NCBI GenBank assembly: GCA_944324635.1
Contig: CALUXC010000005.1
Coordinates: forward strand, 68,691 to 105,799
DNA: 37,109 bases
Source of the DNA: Candidatus Avelusimicrobium intestinipullorum
GTDB taxonomy: Bacteria; Elusimicrobiota; Elusimicrobia; Elusimicrobiales; Elusimicrobiaceae
Direction: 5' to 3'
This document shows positions 1 through 9,201 of this stretch, piece by piece. The stretch's first letter is position 1; every line of letters starts with the position of its first letter. The notes under the pieces were generated by a model that had not been told where the DNA came from, made no database searches, and worked only from the letters and a program-made list of their open reading frames with translations. Both the position numbers and the translations under genes were made by a program.

Positions 1-855
1 TGCCAGTACGGAATAGTCCGTGCGTTTAAGCGCGGCCAAATCCCCCGCCAGCCCATGCAGGTATACCCCGCACAGGGCGGCTTTTTTGGCGGACTCCACA
101 TCCCAACCTTGCGCTTGCCCCAGCTGCGCCCACAGCCCGGCTATAAGGCCGCTTAATACGTCCCCCGAGCCAGCCTTTGCCAAGGCGGGGCCGCCTGTCG
201 TGTTCTGCCACACTTCACAGCCCCCTTCCTGCGACACGGCCACCAACGTTCCGGCGCCTTTAAGCAAGCATACGCCGCGCGTTTGTGCACACAACGTTTG
301 CACCTGGCCCAGGCGGGAAGGCTCGTCCGTCACCGTCTCTTCCCCCAGCAAGCGTGCCATTTCACCGGGATGCGGCGTGAAAATGCAACACCGCTTCTGC
401 GGCCATTGGCTGCTCCAGCCCCGGCATTTAGACAACGCGTTTAATGCGTCCGCATCTATCACCAATGGCAACTGCGTCTTCCATAAAAGGGGTTCCAAGA
501 GCGGGCTTTTGCCCATGCCGGGCCCTATCACCAAAACAGACGGGCGAACCTGCTCTATCTGTTTTTGCAGAAATTCAAATCCTTCTTCCGCCATTTCGCC
601 CTGAGGCGTTTGCGGCATCGGCCAGGTGATGACTTCCGGCAAAGCGGCCGCAAAGGCAGGCTGCATGCTCTGCGGCAAGGCCCAATACACCAGCCCCGCC
701 CCCGCCAACAGTGCACTTTTGGCGCATAAAAAGCCGGCACCGCACATCGTGCGGGAACCCGCCACCACCAACACGCGCCCAAAAGTACCTTTGTGCCCGT
801 TGGCAGGACGTTGCGGCAAAAACGAACGAACGGCTTCACGCGTAATTTGTTTCAT
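1..855 (-). CDS. nnrD: ADP/ATP-dependent NAD(P)H-hydrate dehydratase, 3' end cut by window edge
   Basis: Repairs damaged hydrated NADH/NADPH (the S form of NADHX/NADPHX) by nucleotide-driven dehydration; cytosolic. Reading the minus strand from the ATG at 855 gives 285 open codons to the window edge with no stop. Near the N-terminus the family sequence HKGTFGRVLVVAGS is present, followed by GPGMGKS, and near the end the ribokinase-type catalytic motif AKAGSGDVLSG, all typical of the YjeF C-terminal (carbohydrate-kinase-like) family. There is no N-terminal epimerase (NnrE) domain, so this is a single-domain form. About the whole fold is present; only a short C-terminal tail should be missing. 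The ATG overlaps the TGA of acpS by 4 bases (ATGA), so translation is probably coupled. AcpS and NnrD are often neighbours in bacteria. Confidence 0.9.
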   Translation of the reverse strand, partial: MKQITREAVRSFLPQRPANGHKGTFGRVLVVAGSRTMCGAGFLCAKSALLAGAGLVYWALPQSMQPAFAAALPEVITWPMPQTPQGEMAEEGFEFLQKQIEQVRPSVLVIGPGMGKSPLLEPLLWKTQLPLVIDADALNALSKCRGWSSQWPQKRCCIFTPHPGEMARLLGEETVTDEPSRLGQVQTLCAQTRGVCLLKGAGTLVAVSQEGGCEVWQNTTGGPALAKAGSGDVLSGLIAGLWAQLGQAQGWDVESAKKAALCGVYLHGLAGDLAALKRTDYSVLA

Positions 856-1199
856 TTCTGCACCACCGCCACGGCTGTGGCATATTCCCGCGTATGCGAA
901 AGCGACACCAGCACCGTAAGCCCTTTCATACGTTCGTCGTCCACGCACACCTGCGGGCGACCGCTTTCCAGGTTGCTTACGCGTATATGCTTAAACGCTA
1001 CCCCCGCAAAGGGGAGCGCCTTATACACCGCCTCTTTGGCGGCGAACCGAACGGCTAAATGTTCAAACTGGTTTTTGCGCGCCTGGCAATAGGCGATTTC
1101 TTCCGCAGAAAAAATCCGCTCCAGCGCGCCCGGCTTTTGGGCGAATTGCGCGATGCGCTTCACTTCTACAATATCCGTCCCCAAGCCGATAGTTTCCAT
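852..1199 (-). CDS. acpS: Holo-[acyl-carrier-protein] synthase
   Basis: Transfers 4'-phosphopantetheine from coenzyme A to a serine of apo-acyl carrier protein, activating fatty-acid synthesis; cytosolic, normally a trimer. The 115-residue length is normal for the family. The N-terminal GLGTDIVEVKR carries the Mg-binding Asp (D9), and RFAAKEAVYKA (about 51-61) is the second signature with K55-E56. LSHTREYATAVAVV forms the C-terminal strand. A GGTGG sequence lies 6 bases before the ATG, inside the end of glmS, from which the gene is separated by one base. It overlaps nnrD by 4 bases. Both features point to one operon. Confidence 0.95.
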   Translation of the reverse strand: METIGLGTDIVEVKRIAQFAQKPGALERIFSAEEIAYCQARKNQFEHLAVRFAAKEAVYKALPFAGVAFKHIRVSNLESGRPQVCVDDERMKGLTVLVSLSHTREYATAVAVVQK

Positions 1200-1200
1200 G

Positions 1201-3042
1201 TTATTCCACCGTCACGCTCTTGGCCAGGTTGCGCGGTTGGTCAATGTCGCACCCCAAACGCTTGGCAATCCAATAAGCCAAAAACTGCAAAGGCACCACG
1301 TTGAGCACCGGCTGGAGCAAATCGTCCGTTTGCGGCACAACAAGCACTTTGTCCGACACGTCTTTGGCTTGCTTTACGCCGTGCTTGGTGGTAATAGCCA
1401 CCACAAACGCACCGCGGGCGCGGCATTCCTGACAGGCCGAAAGCATTTTTTCAAACAGGCCGTCATGCGGCATCAGCATAAAAACAGGCGTGCCTTTATC
1501 AATAATGGAAATAGGCCCGTGCTTAATTTCCCCCGCCGCAAAACCTTCCGCACTGCGGTAGGAAACTTCTTTGAGTTTAAGCGCCCCTTCCAAAGCAATC
1601 GGGAAGTTGACGTTGCGGCCCAAGAAGATAAAGCGGTCCGCCTTGTAGATTTTGCGCGTTAAATGCCGCACGTCATATTCCATCTTTACGGCTTCGCTCA
1701 TGCCTTTGGAAAGCGCTAACAAGCCCTTGTAGGCTTTATCAAACACCGCCTGGCTGAGGTTCCCGTTGGCCTGGCCCAAGAAAAGCGCCAGCGCATACAT
1801 AGAAGTGATTTGGCTGGTGAACGCTTTGGTGGAAGCCACGCTGATTTCCGGCCCGCAATGCGTAAAGAAAGTGCTGTCGCACACGCGGGTGAGCGTGGAG
1901 CCCAGCACGTTGCAAATAGCCAAGGTGCGGAAGCCCAATTCTTGGGCTTTTTTGATAGCGCCGATAGTATCGGCCGTTTCGCCAGACTGGCTGATGGCCA
2001 CCGCCAGCGTGTGCGGCAGCTGCGGAACGGGGCGATATTTATATTCGCTGGCCAAATCCACGCTGACCGGTATGCCGGCTAATTGTTCAATATAATATTT
2101 GCCCACCAAACCCGCGTGATAAGCCGTACCGCAGGCAATGATGTGAATGTTGCGCAGTTGGCGGATACCGTCCGTATCCAGGCCTAAAATTTTGCCAAAA
2201 TCCGTGCGCGCGGTGCGCAAGGTGTCTTCAATGGCTTGGGGCTGGTCGTAAATTTCCTTGAGCATAAAATGCGGGTAACCGCCTTTTTCGGCAGTTTGCT
2301 GATCCCAGGAAATTTTAACGGGTTTAACGGATTTTTCGTTCCCGTCTTTATCCAGCACGGTCACGCCGTCCACATGCAAAAGGGCCACTTCGCCGTCTTC
2401 CAAGAAAAGTACTTTGTTAGTGTATTTCAGAAAAGCGGGAACGTCGGAAGCCAAAAAGTTTTCGTCTTTACCCAGGCCCACCACCATGGGGCTTTGGTTT
2501 TTTACGCCGATAAGCAGCCCCGGGGTGCGCGCCCACAAAACACCGTAGGCATAAGCACCGGAAATTTCTTTGTTGGTTTTTTGAACGGCTTTAAGCAGGC
2601 GGTCCTGATCGTTGGCCGCGCGTACATGAAGCAAATTTTCTTCCACCAGGTGGGCAATCACTTCGGTATCCGTTTCGCTTTTGAAACGGTGCCCGCGGGA
2701 TTCCAATTTGGCGCGGAGCGTCAAATAGTTTTCAATAATCCCGTTATGCACCACCACAATATCACCGGTGCAATCCGTATGCGGGTGGGAGTTTTCTTCG
2801 CTGGGTTTGCCATGGGTGGCCCAACGCGTGTGGCCAATGCCCGTGTTGCCTTTGGGGTTAGCCAAGAGGGCGGCTTTTTCCAGTTCAGCCACTTTGCCTA
2901 CGGCACGAACAGTGACCAGTTCCCCCCCTTGCAAAATGGAAATACCCGCCGAATCATATCCGCGGTATTCCAGTTTTTTCAGTCCGTCAATAATATAAGG
3001 AACGCTGTTGTTGTTACCTACATATCCAATAATTCCGCACAT
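1201..3042 (-). CDS. glmS: Glutamine--fructose-6-phosphate aminotransferase (isomerizing)
   Basis: Makes glucosamine-6-phosphate from fructose-6-phosphate and glutamine, the entry step to UDP-GlcNAc for peptidoglycan and lipopolysaccharide. The 613 residues match the family. The N-terminal glutaminase domain (about 1-220) begins MCGIIGYVG with Cys2 as nucleophile, and HTRWATHG and HNGIIENY are visible. Two SIS sugar-isomerase domains follow, with the sugar-phosphate motifs SQSGETADT and STKAFTSQ, and the protein ends in the conserved QPRNLAKSVTVE tail. It lies 9 bases downstream of pdxJ, with glmM just beyond. No glmS ribozyme is possible in that tiny gap, so control is probably operon-level. 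Confidence 0.97.
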   Translation of the reverse strand: MCGIIGYVGNNNSVPYIIDGLKKLEYRGYDSAGISILQGGELVTVRAVGKVAELEKAALLANPKGNTGIGHTRWATHGKPSEENSHPHTDCTGDIVVVHNGIIENYLTLRAKLESRGHRFKSETDTEVIAHLVEENLLHVRAANDQDRLLKAVQKTNKEISGAYAYGVLWARTPGLLIGVKNQSPMVVGLGKDENFLASDVPAFLKYTNKVLFLEDGEVALLHVDGVTVLDKDGNEKSVKPVKISWDQQTAEKGGYPHFMLKEIYDQPQAIEDTLRTARTDFGKILGLDTDGIRQLRNIHIIACGTAYHAGLVGKYYIEQLAGIPVSVDLASEYKYRPVPQLPHTLAVAISQSGETADTIGAIKKAQELGFRTLAICNVLGSTLTRVCDSTFFTHCGPEISVASTKAFTSQITSMYALALFLGQANGNLSQAVFDKAYKGLLALSKGMSEAVKMEYDVRHLTRKIYKADRFIFLGRNVNFPIALEGALKLKEVSYRSAEGFAAGEIKHGPISIIDKGTPVFMLMPHDGLFEKMLSACQECRARGAFVVAITTKHGVKQAKDVSDKVLVVPQTDDLLQPVLNVVPLQFLAYWIAKRLGCDIDQPRNLAKSVTVE

Positions 3043-3051
3043 ACTTGCTCC

Positions 3052-3768
3052 TTATAACAGACCTTTCATTTCGCTTACCGCTACCGGCAGCCCCGCAAAC
3101 ATCGCGCGGGTGACAATGGAAAAACCAATATTCATACAAGCCATTCCGCCAATATCCGCTACCGCCAGCACGTTGTGATAATCCAACCCGTGCCCGGCGT
3201 GCACTTCAAGCCCCAGCTCTTTGGCCAATAGCGTGGACAGGGCCAAATCCTGCAGCAGTTTGCGGGATTGCTTAGCGCTTACGGCTTCGCTGTAATCGCG
3301 CGTGCACAGTTCCACAATATCCGCGCCCAATTTGGCGGCCGTCCGTACGGAGGCGGCGTCCGGGCTGATAAACAGGCTGACCAAAATGCCTTTTTTATGC
3401 AATTTTTCAATCATTTCCATCAAGCGTTTGGTCACTTTCGGCGTGAATTTTAGTCCGCCGGTGGTGGTTACTTCGCCGGGTTCTTCCGGCACGATGCACA
3501 CGGAAAAGGGTCTATATTTAAGCGCGGCTTTTTCCAGCTCGGACGTATAAGAACATTCCAAATGGATTTTGCCCGGGAAAGTTTTGCACAGCAGGGCCAC
3601 GTCTTTCTCGTTAATGTGGCGTTCATCTTTGCGAAGATGCACCACAATGTAGTCCGCCCCCGTGGCAAGGCACACGGCGGCAGCGTCCACCGGGTCCGGA
3701 TACGGAGCGCGGCGCGCTTGGCGCAGCGTGGCGATATGGTCTATGTTTACACCTAATTTCAAACTCAT
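3052..3768 (-). CDS. pdxJ: Pyridoxine 5'-phosphate synthase
   Basis: Condenses 3-amino-2-oxopropyl phosphate with 1-deoxy-D-xylulose 5-phosphate to give pyridoxine 5'-phosphate, the closing step of the DXP-dependent vitamin B6 pathway; a TIM barrel. The family start LGVNIDHIATLRQARR is clear, with the conserved HLRKDERHI and VHAGHGLDY. A longer frame opens at a GTG (3774), but GGAGG lies only one base from that GTG and 7 bases from the ATG at 3768, so I place the start at 3768 (238 residues). That ATG overlaps the glmM stop as ATGA. Its position between glmM and glmS links cofactor synthesis to amino-sugar supply only by co-transcription as far as can be seen. Confidence 0.95.
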   Translation of the reverse strand: MSLKLGVNIDHIATLRQARRAPYPDPVDAAAVCLATGADYIVVHLRKDERHINEKDVALLCKTFPGKIHLECSYTSELEKAALKYRPFSVCIVPEEPGEVTTTGGLKFTPKVTKRLMEMIEKLHKKGILVSLFISPDAASVRTAAKLGADIVELCTRDYSEAVSAKQSRKLLQDLALSTLLAKELGLEVHAGHGLDYHNVLAVADIGGMACMNIGFSIVTRAMFAGLPVAVSEMKGLL

Positions 3769-5117
3769 TTGCACACCTCCGTTTTCTGACGGTACAACGC
3801 TTCCACTTCGTTCATTACGCGGTCCACCAGGGCTTCGTCTTCCCCTTCCACCAAAATGCGGAATTTGGGTTCCGTCCCGCTATAGCGCACCACCACACGG
3901 CCGCGGCCGTTCATGGTTTTTTCAATTTCGGCCACGCCCGGCAAAAAGCCCGGCAGGCTTTCCAGCGGCGGCTTGCGGTCCACTTGTATGGCTTTTAATT
4001 TGCTGGGATATTTTTTCCAGCGGTCGGCAAACCAGCTGACGGGATGCCCCGATTTTTTGACAAACTGTAAAAACTGCAGCGCGGAAAGGATTCCGTCCCC
4101 CGTGTTGGCAAAACGGCGGAAAATGATGTGGCCGGACGTTTCCCCCCCGATAGAGAGGTTGTCTTTTTCCAGCGCTTCGGAAACATATTTGTCCCCCACC
4201 GTGGTCAGTTCCACGTCCACGCCGTTTTCTTTCAAATAGTTAATACAGCCCAAGTTGGCCATGATGGTAAGCACGGCTTTGTTGGCGTTAAGCTGGCCGT
4301 CTTGCTTCATGCACAGGGCGGAGGAGGCGATGATATTGTCGCCGTCCAGCTGGCGGCCTTTTTCGTCGGACGCTATCACGCGGTCCGCATCGCCGTCAAA
4401 GCTAAAGCCCACAAAAGCGTTTTCTTTTTGGGTGAGCTGCTGCATAAATTCCGTATGCAAAGCGCCCACGTTTTTATTGATGTTGGTACCGTCCGGCTTG
4501 GCGGCCGTAACGGTCACGTCCATACCCAACCCGGCAAACACGTTCACCGCCACCTTGGAGCTGGCGCCGTTGGCGCAGTCCAGCACGACTTTGGTGCCTT
4601 TTAGGAGGGAAGCGTCCACCGTGGACATTAAGAACCGTTCGTATTCTTTTACCAGGCTTTCGTCCTGCTTGAAGGCGCCTTTGGGCGCGGGAACGGTTTG
4701 AAGCGATTCAATTTCGGCTTCAATAGAATTTTCCAGTTCTTCGGGAAGTTTGGTGCCGTGGTTGGTGAAGAATTTAATGCCGTTAAACTCGGCCGGGTTG
4801 TGGCTGGCGGAAATCACCACGCCGCACAGGCTGCCGGTATGTTTAACCAAATACGCCACGGCAGGGGTGGGCGCAATGCCCACGCTGATGACGTCTGCAC
4901 CGCTGGCGCGGATACCCTTTTCCAGCGCGGCCAAAATGGCCGGGCCGGACGCGCGGGAATCCTGCGCAATAATCACTTGGGGTTTTAAGTGGTCGTTTTG
5001 GGCGTATTCCTGCAGCTCGCGCAACGCGGCATAGCCCAATTTTTGGATGAAATCATCCACCAACGGGAACTGGCCGGCTACGGCGCGGACCCCGTCGGTT
5101 CCAAAATATTTTGCCAT
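3765..5117 (-). CDS. glmM: Phosphoglucosamine mutase
   Basis: Interconverts glucosamine-6-phosphate and glucosamine-1-phosphate on the way to UDP-GlcNAc; the step after GlmS, whose gene lies two genes downstream. The 450 residues show the four-domain alpha-D-phosphohexomutase layout. FGTDGVRAVAG is at the N-terminus, the phosphoserine loop VISASHNP has S105 as the catalytic serine, the Mg-binding loop DGDADR is at 241-246, the sugar-binding GGETSGHI follows, and the phosphate-binding RYSGTEPKFRILVEG lies near the C-terminus. AAGGAAG sits about 5 bases before the ATG. The stop overlaps the pdxJ start. No glmU is in the window. Confidence 0.97.
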   Translation of the reverse strand: MAKYFGTDGVRAVAGQFPLVDDFIQKLGYAALRELQEYAQNDHLKPQVIIAQDSRASGPAILAALEKGIRASGADVISVGIAPTPAVAYLVKHTGSLCGVVISASHNPAEFNGIKFFTNHGTKLPEELENSIEAEIESLQTVPAPKGAFKQDESLVKEYERFLMSTVDASLLKGTKVVLDCANGASSKVAVNVFAGLGMDVTVTAAKPDGTNINKNVGALHTEFMQQLTQKENAFVGFSFDGDADRVIASDEKGRQLDGDNIIASSALCMKQDGQLNANKAVLTIMANLGCINYLKENGVDVELTTVGDKYVSEALEKDNLSIGGETSGHIIFRRFANTGDGILSALQFLQFVKKSGHPVSWFADRWKKYPSKLKAIQVDRKPPLESLPGFLPGVAEIEKTMNGRGRVVVRYSGTEPKFRILVEGEDEALVDRVMNEVEALYRQKTEVCK

Positions 5118-5191
5118 ATAACTTCCTTTTGCGCCGTGCGGAGCAAACCAACCGGGCGGCGCGGTAAATCCCTCTTCGGTGCAAAAATGCC

Positions 5192-7123
5192 TTAAAAGAG
5201 TTCCGCCTGTTGAGCCTCCGGCTTTTCGGCTTTCGGCGCCTTCGGTTCCTCTTTTGCGGGTTCCTGCACTGCGGGCTGCGGCGCAGCGTCCTCTTCGGCC
5301 GCGGGTTTCAAGCCCAGAATTTCGTCAATTTCGGCGGCGTCAACCACTTCTTTTTCAAGCAGCCGCTCCACCAATTTATCAAACGCGGCGCGATGAGAAT
5401 TGATAATATCTTTCGCGCGCGCATAGGACGACTTAATCAAATTCATAATTTCTTCGTCAATGGCACGGGCCAAATCCTGCGAGTAGGTGTTGTGTCGGGA
5501 AAGATCTCTCCCCAAAAACACCTCGCCGTCGTCTCCGGCGGGCAGGGCTATCGGGCCCAGTTTTTCGCTCATGCCCAGTTCCATCACCATTTTGCGGGCA
5601 TAGGCCATCGTTTTGTTCAAATCGTCGCTGGCGCCGGACGTAATCTCGCCGAACACAATTTCTTCGGCCGCGCGGCCCGCCAGCAAAATGCACAATTTGT
5701 CCAACAGTTCGGATTTGCTGGTCAAAAATTTATCTTCCAGCGGAAGCTGCAGCGTGTATCCCAACGCCTGACCGCGGGGGATAATGGTGACCTTGTGCAC
5801 CGGGTCGGAATGGTTGGTCAAGCGCGCCACCACGGTGTGGCCCACTTCGTGCGCGGCAATAATGCGCTGTTCCTTTTTGGAAATAATGCGGCTCTTTTTC
5901 TGCGGGCCGGCAATCACGCGCTCTACGGCTTCGTCCATATCGCTTTTGGTGACGGCGTCTTTATCCGCACGGGCGGCCAAAATGGCGGCTTCATTCACGA
6001 CGTTAGCCAAGTCCGCCCCTACAAAGCCGGGCGTGCCTTTGGCCACGGTTTTCAAATCCACGTCCGGGCCCAGTTTCACTTTTTTGGCGTGTACTTTCAA
6101 AATTTCTTCGCGCCCTTTCAAATCCGGAGCGGGCACGGAAATGTGACGGTCAAAACGGCCGGGGCGAATTAAGGCCGGGTCCAACACGTCGGGGCGGTTG
6201 GTAGAGGCCATCAAAATAATGCCCTGTTTGCTTTCAAATCCGTCCAGTTCAATAAGCAACTGGTTAAGGGTTTGTTCGCGTTCGTCATGCCCGCCGCCAA
6301 TGCCGGCAAAGCGGCGGCGGCCTACAGCGTCTAATTCGTCAATAAAAATAATAGCGGGAGAATTCTTTTTGGCCTGGTCAAACAGGTCGCGCACGCGCGC
6401 CGCACCCACGCCCACAAACATCTCCACAAATTCAGAGGCGGAAGCCGAGAAGAACGCCACGCCCGCTTCGCCCGCTACGGCTTTGGCAAGCAGCGTTTTA
6501 CCCGTGCCGGGTGCCCCGTACAACAGCACCCCTTTGGGCAGTTTGCCGCCCAACTTTTGGAATTTTTTGGGATTTTTAAGGAATTTGATAACATCCTGCA
6601 GTTCTTCTTTGGCTTCGTCACAGCCGGCCACGTCTTTGAAAGTGACCGTCTGCTGGGAAGGATCCTGCATTTTGGCTTTGGAGCGGGCAAAGTTCATCGC
6701 GCTGCGGCCGTCGCTTCTTTGCGGGCGCAGGAAAATGAACCACCAGGCCCCAATTAACAGCACAATCCACAGCACGTTGAACAAAATGTTGCTCACCCAG
6801 CTGTTATCCAGTTCCGCTTTGTATTTCACGTTAGCCGCGGAAAGCTGATTTACCAGTTCGGGGTCTTCCATGCGCACCGTTTTGAAAGGCGCGAATTCCC
6901 CTTTTTCATTCTTGTACATGCCGCTTATCAAGCCGGGAGCAATCGTTAAATCCGACACTTCGGCCGCGGCCACTTTTTGCTTAAACTCGGAATAATCCAG
7001 CTCCGCCTGTTTGGCGCCGGGTTTGTTGAAAATCAGCACGGCCAGCGCAAAAACGGCCAGCCAACCCACAATTTGTCCTACGGAAATAATTCTGCGGTTA
7101 TTCTGGTTTTTGTTATTCTTCAT
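5192..7123 (-). CDS. ftsH: ATP-dependent zinc metalloprotease FtsH
   Basis: Membrane-anchored AAA+ protease that removes misassembled membrane proteins and unstable regulators. The 643 residues follow the family plan. There is a first transmembrane segment at about 13-32, a periplasmic domain, and a second segment at about 111-132. The AAA module has Walker A GAPGTGKT (203-210), Walker B IIFIDE (258-263) and the arginine-finger region RPGRFDR. The M41 protease domain has the zinc motif HEVGH (425-429; usual form HEAGH) and a third ligand Asp near 500 in [10 protein letters not shown]. The C-terminal tail is rich in Pro, Ala, Glu and Lys and looks disordered. Its ATG shares one base with the hpt stop (TAATG), implying coupled translation. 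Placing ftsH directly after hpt is a common bacterial arrangement. Confidence 0.97.
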   Translation of the reverse strand: MKNNKNQNNRRIISVGQIVGWLAVFALAVLIFNKPGAKQAELDYSEFKQKVAAAEVSDLTIAPGLISGMYKNEKGEFAPFKTVRMEDPELVNQLSAANVKYKAELDNSWVSNILFNVLWIVLLIGAWWFIFLRPQRSDGRSAMNFARSKAKMQDPSQQTVTFKDVAGCDEAKEELQDVIKFLKNPKKFQKLGGKLPKGVLLYGAPGTGKTLLAKAVAGEAGVAFFSASASEFVEMFVGVGAARVRDLFDQAKKNSPAIIFIDELDAVGRRRFAGIGGGHDEREQTLNQLLIELDGFESKQGIILMASTNRPDVLDPALIRPGRFDRHISVPAPDLKGREEILKVHAKKVKLGPDVDLKTVAKGTPGFVGADLANVVNEAAILAARADKDAVTKSDMDEAVERVIAGPQKKSRIISKKEQRIIAAHEVGHTVVARLTNHSDPVHKVTIIPRGQALGYTLQLPLEDKFLTSKSELLDKLCILLAGRAAEEIVFGEITSGASDDLNKTMAYARKMVMELGMSEKLGPIALPAGDDGEVFLGRDLSRHNTYSQDLARAIDEEIMNLIKSSYARAKDIINSHRAAFDKLVERLLEKEVVDAAEIDEILGLKPAAEEDAAPQPAVQEPAKEEPKAPKAEKPEAQQAELF

Positions 7124-7650
7124 TATTTTCTAAATACCCCTATATACGGAAGGTTACGGTACAGTTCGTTGTAGTCCAACCCGTAACCGATGACAAATTC
7201 GTCCCCCACGGTGAAACCCACGTATTTGGGGTGCACGTCCACTTTGCGGTTGCACGGTTTATCGAGCAAGCAGCAAATTTCGATGCTGGCGGCACCGCGG
7301 TTTCTCAAATTGCCGAGCAAATAATTCAGCGTCAGGCCCGTATCCACAATATCTTCCACTACCACCACATGGCGGCCTTTAATGCTTTCGCGCAAGTCCA
7401 GCATGGTGCGCACCTGGCCGGTGCTGGAAGTGCCCGAGTAAGAAGACAGGCACATAAAGTCCATGTTGCAGTCCACGCTGATTTGCTTCATCAAATCGGA
7501 ATAAAACAAAATGCAACCGCGCAAAATACCGACGAAAAGCGGCTGTTTGCCGCGGTAATCGGCCGAGATTTGGCGGCCGAGTTCGGCCACACGTTCGGCC
7601 AGTTGTTGTTCAGAAAATAAAACACGTTCCAAAACGGGATTTTCAGGCAT
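7123..7650 (-). CDS. hpt: Hypoxanthine phosphoribosyltransferase
   Basis: Salvages hypoxanthine (and often guanine) with PRPP to give IMP or GMP; cytosolic. The 175-residue length is normal for the family. The PRPP-binding loop [14 protein letters not shown] is clear, as are the flexible-loop region [10 protein letters not shown] and the C-terminal purine-binding part [24 protein letters not shown] lies 4 bases before the ATG. This is the first gene of the minus-strand run that continues into ftsH, glmM, pdxJ, glmS, acpS and nnrD, so its upstream region (7651-7796) should carry the operon promoter. I could not pick a convincing -35/-10 pair there. Confidence 0.95.
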   Translation of the reverse strand: MPENPVLERVLFSEQQLAERVAELGRQISADYRGKQPLFVGILRGCILFYSDLMKQISVDCNMDFMCLSSYSGTSSTGQVRTMLDLRESIKGRHVVVVEDIVDTGLTLNYLLGNLRNRGAASIEICCLLDKPCNRKVDVHPKYVGFTVGDEFVIGYGLDYNELYRNLPYIGVFRK

Positions 7651-7675
7651 ATGCCCTCCAATAGAGAATATACAT

Positions 7676-7688
7676 AAAGGATACCTTT
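7676..7688. promoter_or_regulatory. 13-bp palindrome upstream of hpt
   Basis: AAAGGATACCTTT is a perfect inverted repeat (AAAGG-ATA-CCTTT) lying 26 bases upstream of the hpt ATG in the divergent intergenic region. It could be an operator for the hpt operon or chance in an AT-rich stretch. No regulator gene is adjacent. Confidence 0.25.
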
Positions 7689-7743
7689 TTTTCGCCCGAA
7701 AATAAAGCAGGCAACAGGCTGTTTTGTAAGGCCTAAAAAATCC

Positions 7744-7761
7744 TGGGCCTTTCGTCCCTGG
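7744..7761 (+). promoter_or_regulatory. Shared upstream motif, copy 1 (ChaN-like gene at 7797)
   Basis: TGGGCCTTTCGTCCCTGG lies 35 bases upstream of the ATG at 7797. It matches, on the consensus TGGGYCYWWYGTCCCTGG, a second copy at 28020-28037 upstream of the paralogous gene, in the same orientation relative to its gene. The core GGGnC-N4-GtCCC is partly palindromic, as expected of an operator. Both copies are followed by a T then a run of seven A/T bases. Function is inferred only from this sharing. Confidence 0.4.
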
Positions 7762-7796
7762 TTTTTTTACAATTCTTTATCTAAAATAGTAAAGAT

Positions 7797-9164
7797 ATGA
7801 AACACTTATTTTGGATTTTTTGCGTATGTTTGTTAAGCGGGTCCCTGCCCGCACAAATCACGGGGAACTTTCCTCCCGTGCCCCTGGGGAAAGGCGCCTC
7901 TTCCTCCGTGCTGCGCCAAATAGAAGCCCGCGCTTCGGACGCGCTGCAAGCAAAAACCGCTTCCGGCGATTATTTTGCCCAAGCCCAACGCCAGCTTGAC
8001 CAACTGAAGGCAACCGCCCCGACTAAGTTTATCTCCTGGAAAGAATACCTGAAGCTGAACGAGCGTGCCAAAGAACGCACGATTGTATCGTACAACCTGG
8101 ATTTGGAAGGAATTAAACGATTAATGCCCAAAAAAGATGATATTGCAGAACTTTCCTTTAATAATTCTTTTCCCGATTACAAACAACTCCTAAAGGGGTT
8201 CCAGTATATTTATGTGGGAGAAGAACACGATACCGTGGCCGCACCGGCAGAAATGATTCGTATTATGCAGGCCGTCCGCTCCTTATACCCAAACAAACGC
8301 ATCTTGTTGGCTTCGGAGTTTTTGGAACGTATTGAAAAAGAAGCTTCGCCTCTTACAAAAAAGAGTTCTTCAAAGGACTTCTTTTCCCACTACCCGAATG
8401 TTTCCCGCGCGGCTGAAGATTTGAACATAGACCAGCTGGCGCTGGATGATTATATAGCCGACTACCGGGAGGAAAATTCCAACTATTTTTTAGCCAGCAA
8501 ATGCGGGCAGTATTTTGTCATGCAAAAACATAAAATTCCCGAATCGGAAATAGGACGTGAAGAATTTTCCGATACCTTTTGGGAGGATTGGCAGAACTTT
8601 GCCTTTCTTGTAGCCTACAGCCCTTTCGGCGTACTGGAGCGCAACCGCCAATGGGCCCGCTATATAAATGCGGTTAAACCTTTTTACGATGTGGTTTTGG
8701 TTTACGCCGGCTACGGGCATACCAACGGAACAAAAATAAATGACCTGCAAGCCTTTATTGGAACGCACGATTTTGCATCTATTTTGCTTTCTCCTACCGA
8801 AGAAATCAAAGAACCCCTCAGCGACAATATGAAACAAGAATTAAACGAAGCCGAATCTTCGGGGATTTTATGCGATGAAAAAGAAGCTGAATTAACTATG
8901 AAGCAAACGGACACGATCGAGGACCAAGTAAACATAAAAGGGGAATGGACCGATAAAAACAAACCTTTTTGGGGAATTGAAACCGTAGAAGAACCCCCTT
9001 TAACGGACCTGAAATCCGACAAACTGTTTACTCATCGCTATATCAGCATTATCCTGCCGGAAAAAACGATACAGCCGGTGGTAACCCCCGTTAAAAAGCC
9101 TCAGCCCAAAAGGCCCGAACCCCAACCGGAGCCGGTGGCACGAAAGGGGAACCTATATATCTAA
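7797..9164 (+). CDS. Secreted protein with ChaN/Tiki-superfamily-like domain
   Basis: 455 residues. The N-terminus has a short charged start, a hydrophobic stretch and a likely signal-peptidase site after SLPA, so the protein should be exported. The central part resembles the ChaN/Tiki (DUF399, EreA-like) fold. It has YVGEEHD (about 140) for the LGExHD motif, an acidic ASEFLER after a long helix, the RNRQWARYI helix, and VLVYAGYGHTNG for the late G-x-GH motif. ChaN members bind haem or act as metal-dependent hydrolases, so the reaction here is unknown. A low-complexity Pro/Lys/Arg tail (VKKPQPKRPEPQPEPV) ends the protein. A paralogue with the same motifs is encoded at 26696-27910. No strong Shine-Dalgarno is visible; TAAAAT (7782-7787) lies 9 bases before the ATG. 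The family call is tentative; export is more secure. Confidence 0.7.
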   Translation: MKHLFWIFCVCLLSGSLPAQITGNFPPVPLGKGASSSVLRQIEARASDALQAKTASGDYFAQAQRQLDQLKATAPTKFISWKEYLKLNERAKERTIVSYNLDLEGIKRLMPKKDDIAELSFNNSFPDYKQLLKGFQYIYVGEEHDTVAAPAEMIRIMQAVRSLYPNKRILLASEFLERIEKEASPLTKKSSSKDFFSHYPNVSRAAEDLNIDQLALDDYIADYREENSNYFLASKCGQYFVMQKHKIPESEIGREEFSDTFWEDWQNFAFLVAYSPFGVLERNRQWARYINAVKPFYDVVLVYAGYGHTNGTKINDLQAFIGTHDFASILLSPTEEIKEPLSDNMKQELNEAESSGILCDEKEAELTMKQTDTIEDQVNIKGEWTDKNKPFWGIETVEEPPLTDLKSDKLFTHRYISIILPEKTIQPVVTPVKKPQPKRPEPQPEPVARKGNLYI

Positions 9165-9196
9165 CAAAAAACTCCGGGCATAACCCGGAGTTTTTT
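9165..9196. terminator. Bidirectional intrinsic terminator
   Basis: Stem ACTCCGGG (9171-9178) / CCCGGAGT (9184-9191) with loop CATAA, preceded by six A and followed by a T run. It sits between the converging genes ending at 9164 (+) and 9202 (-) and can serve both strands. Confidence 0.9.
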
Positions 9197-9201
9197 ATAA
9201 G

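Noticed and set aside
3043..3051. glmS ribozyme upstream of glmS
   Set aside because: Only nine bases separate pdxJ and glmS; there is no room for the ribozyme and no matching core in the end of pdxJ.
3769..3774. GTG start for pdxJ at 3774
   Set aside because: GGAGG is one base from that GTG, too close; it is 7 bases from the ATG at 3768.
5210..6172. 320-codon open frame antisense to ftsH
   Set aside because: Shadow of ftsH; composition (many His, Phe, Gly) is typical of an antisense translation.
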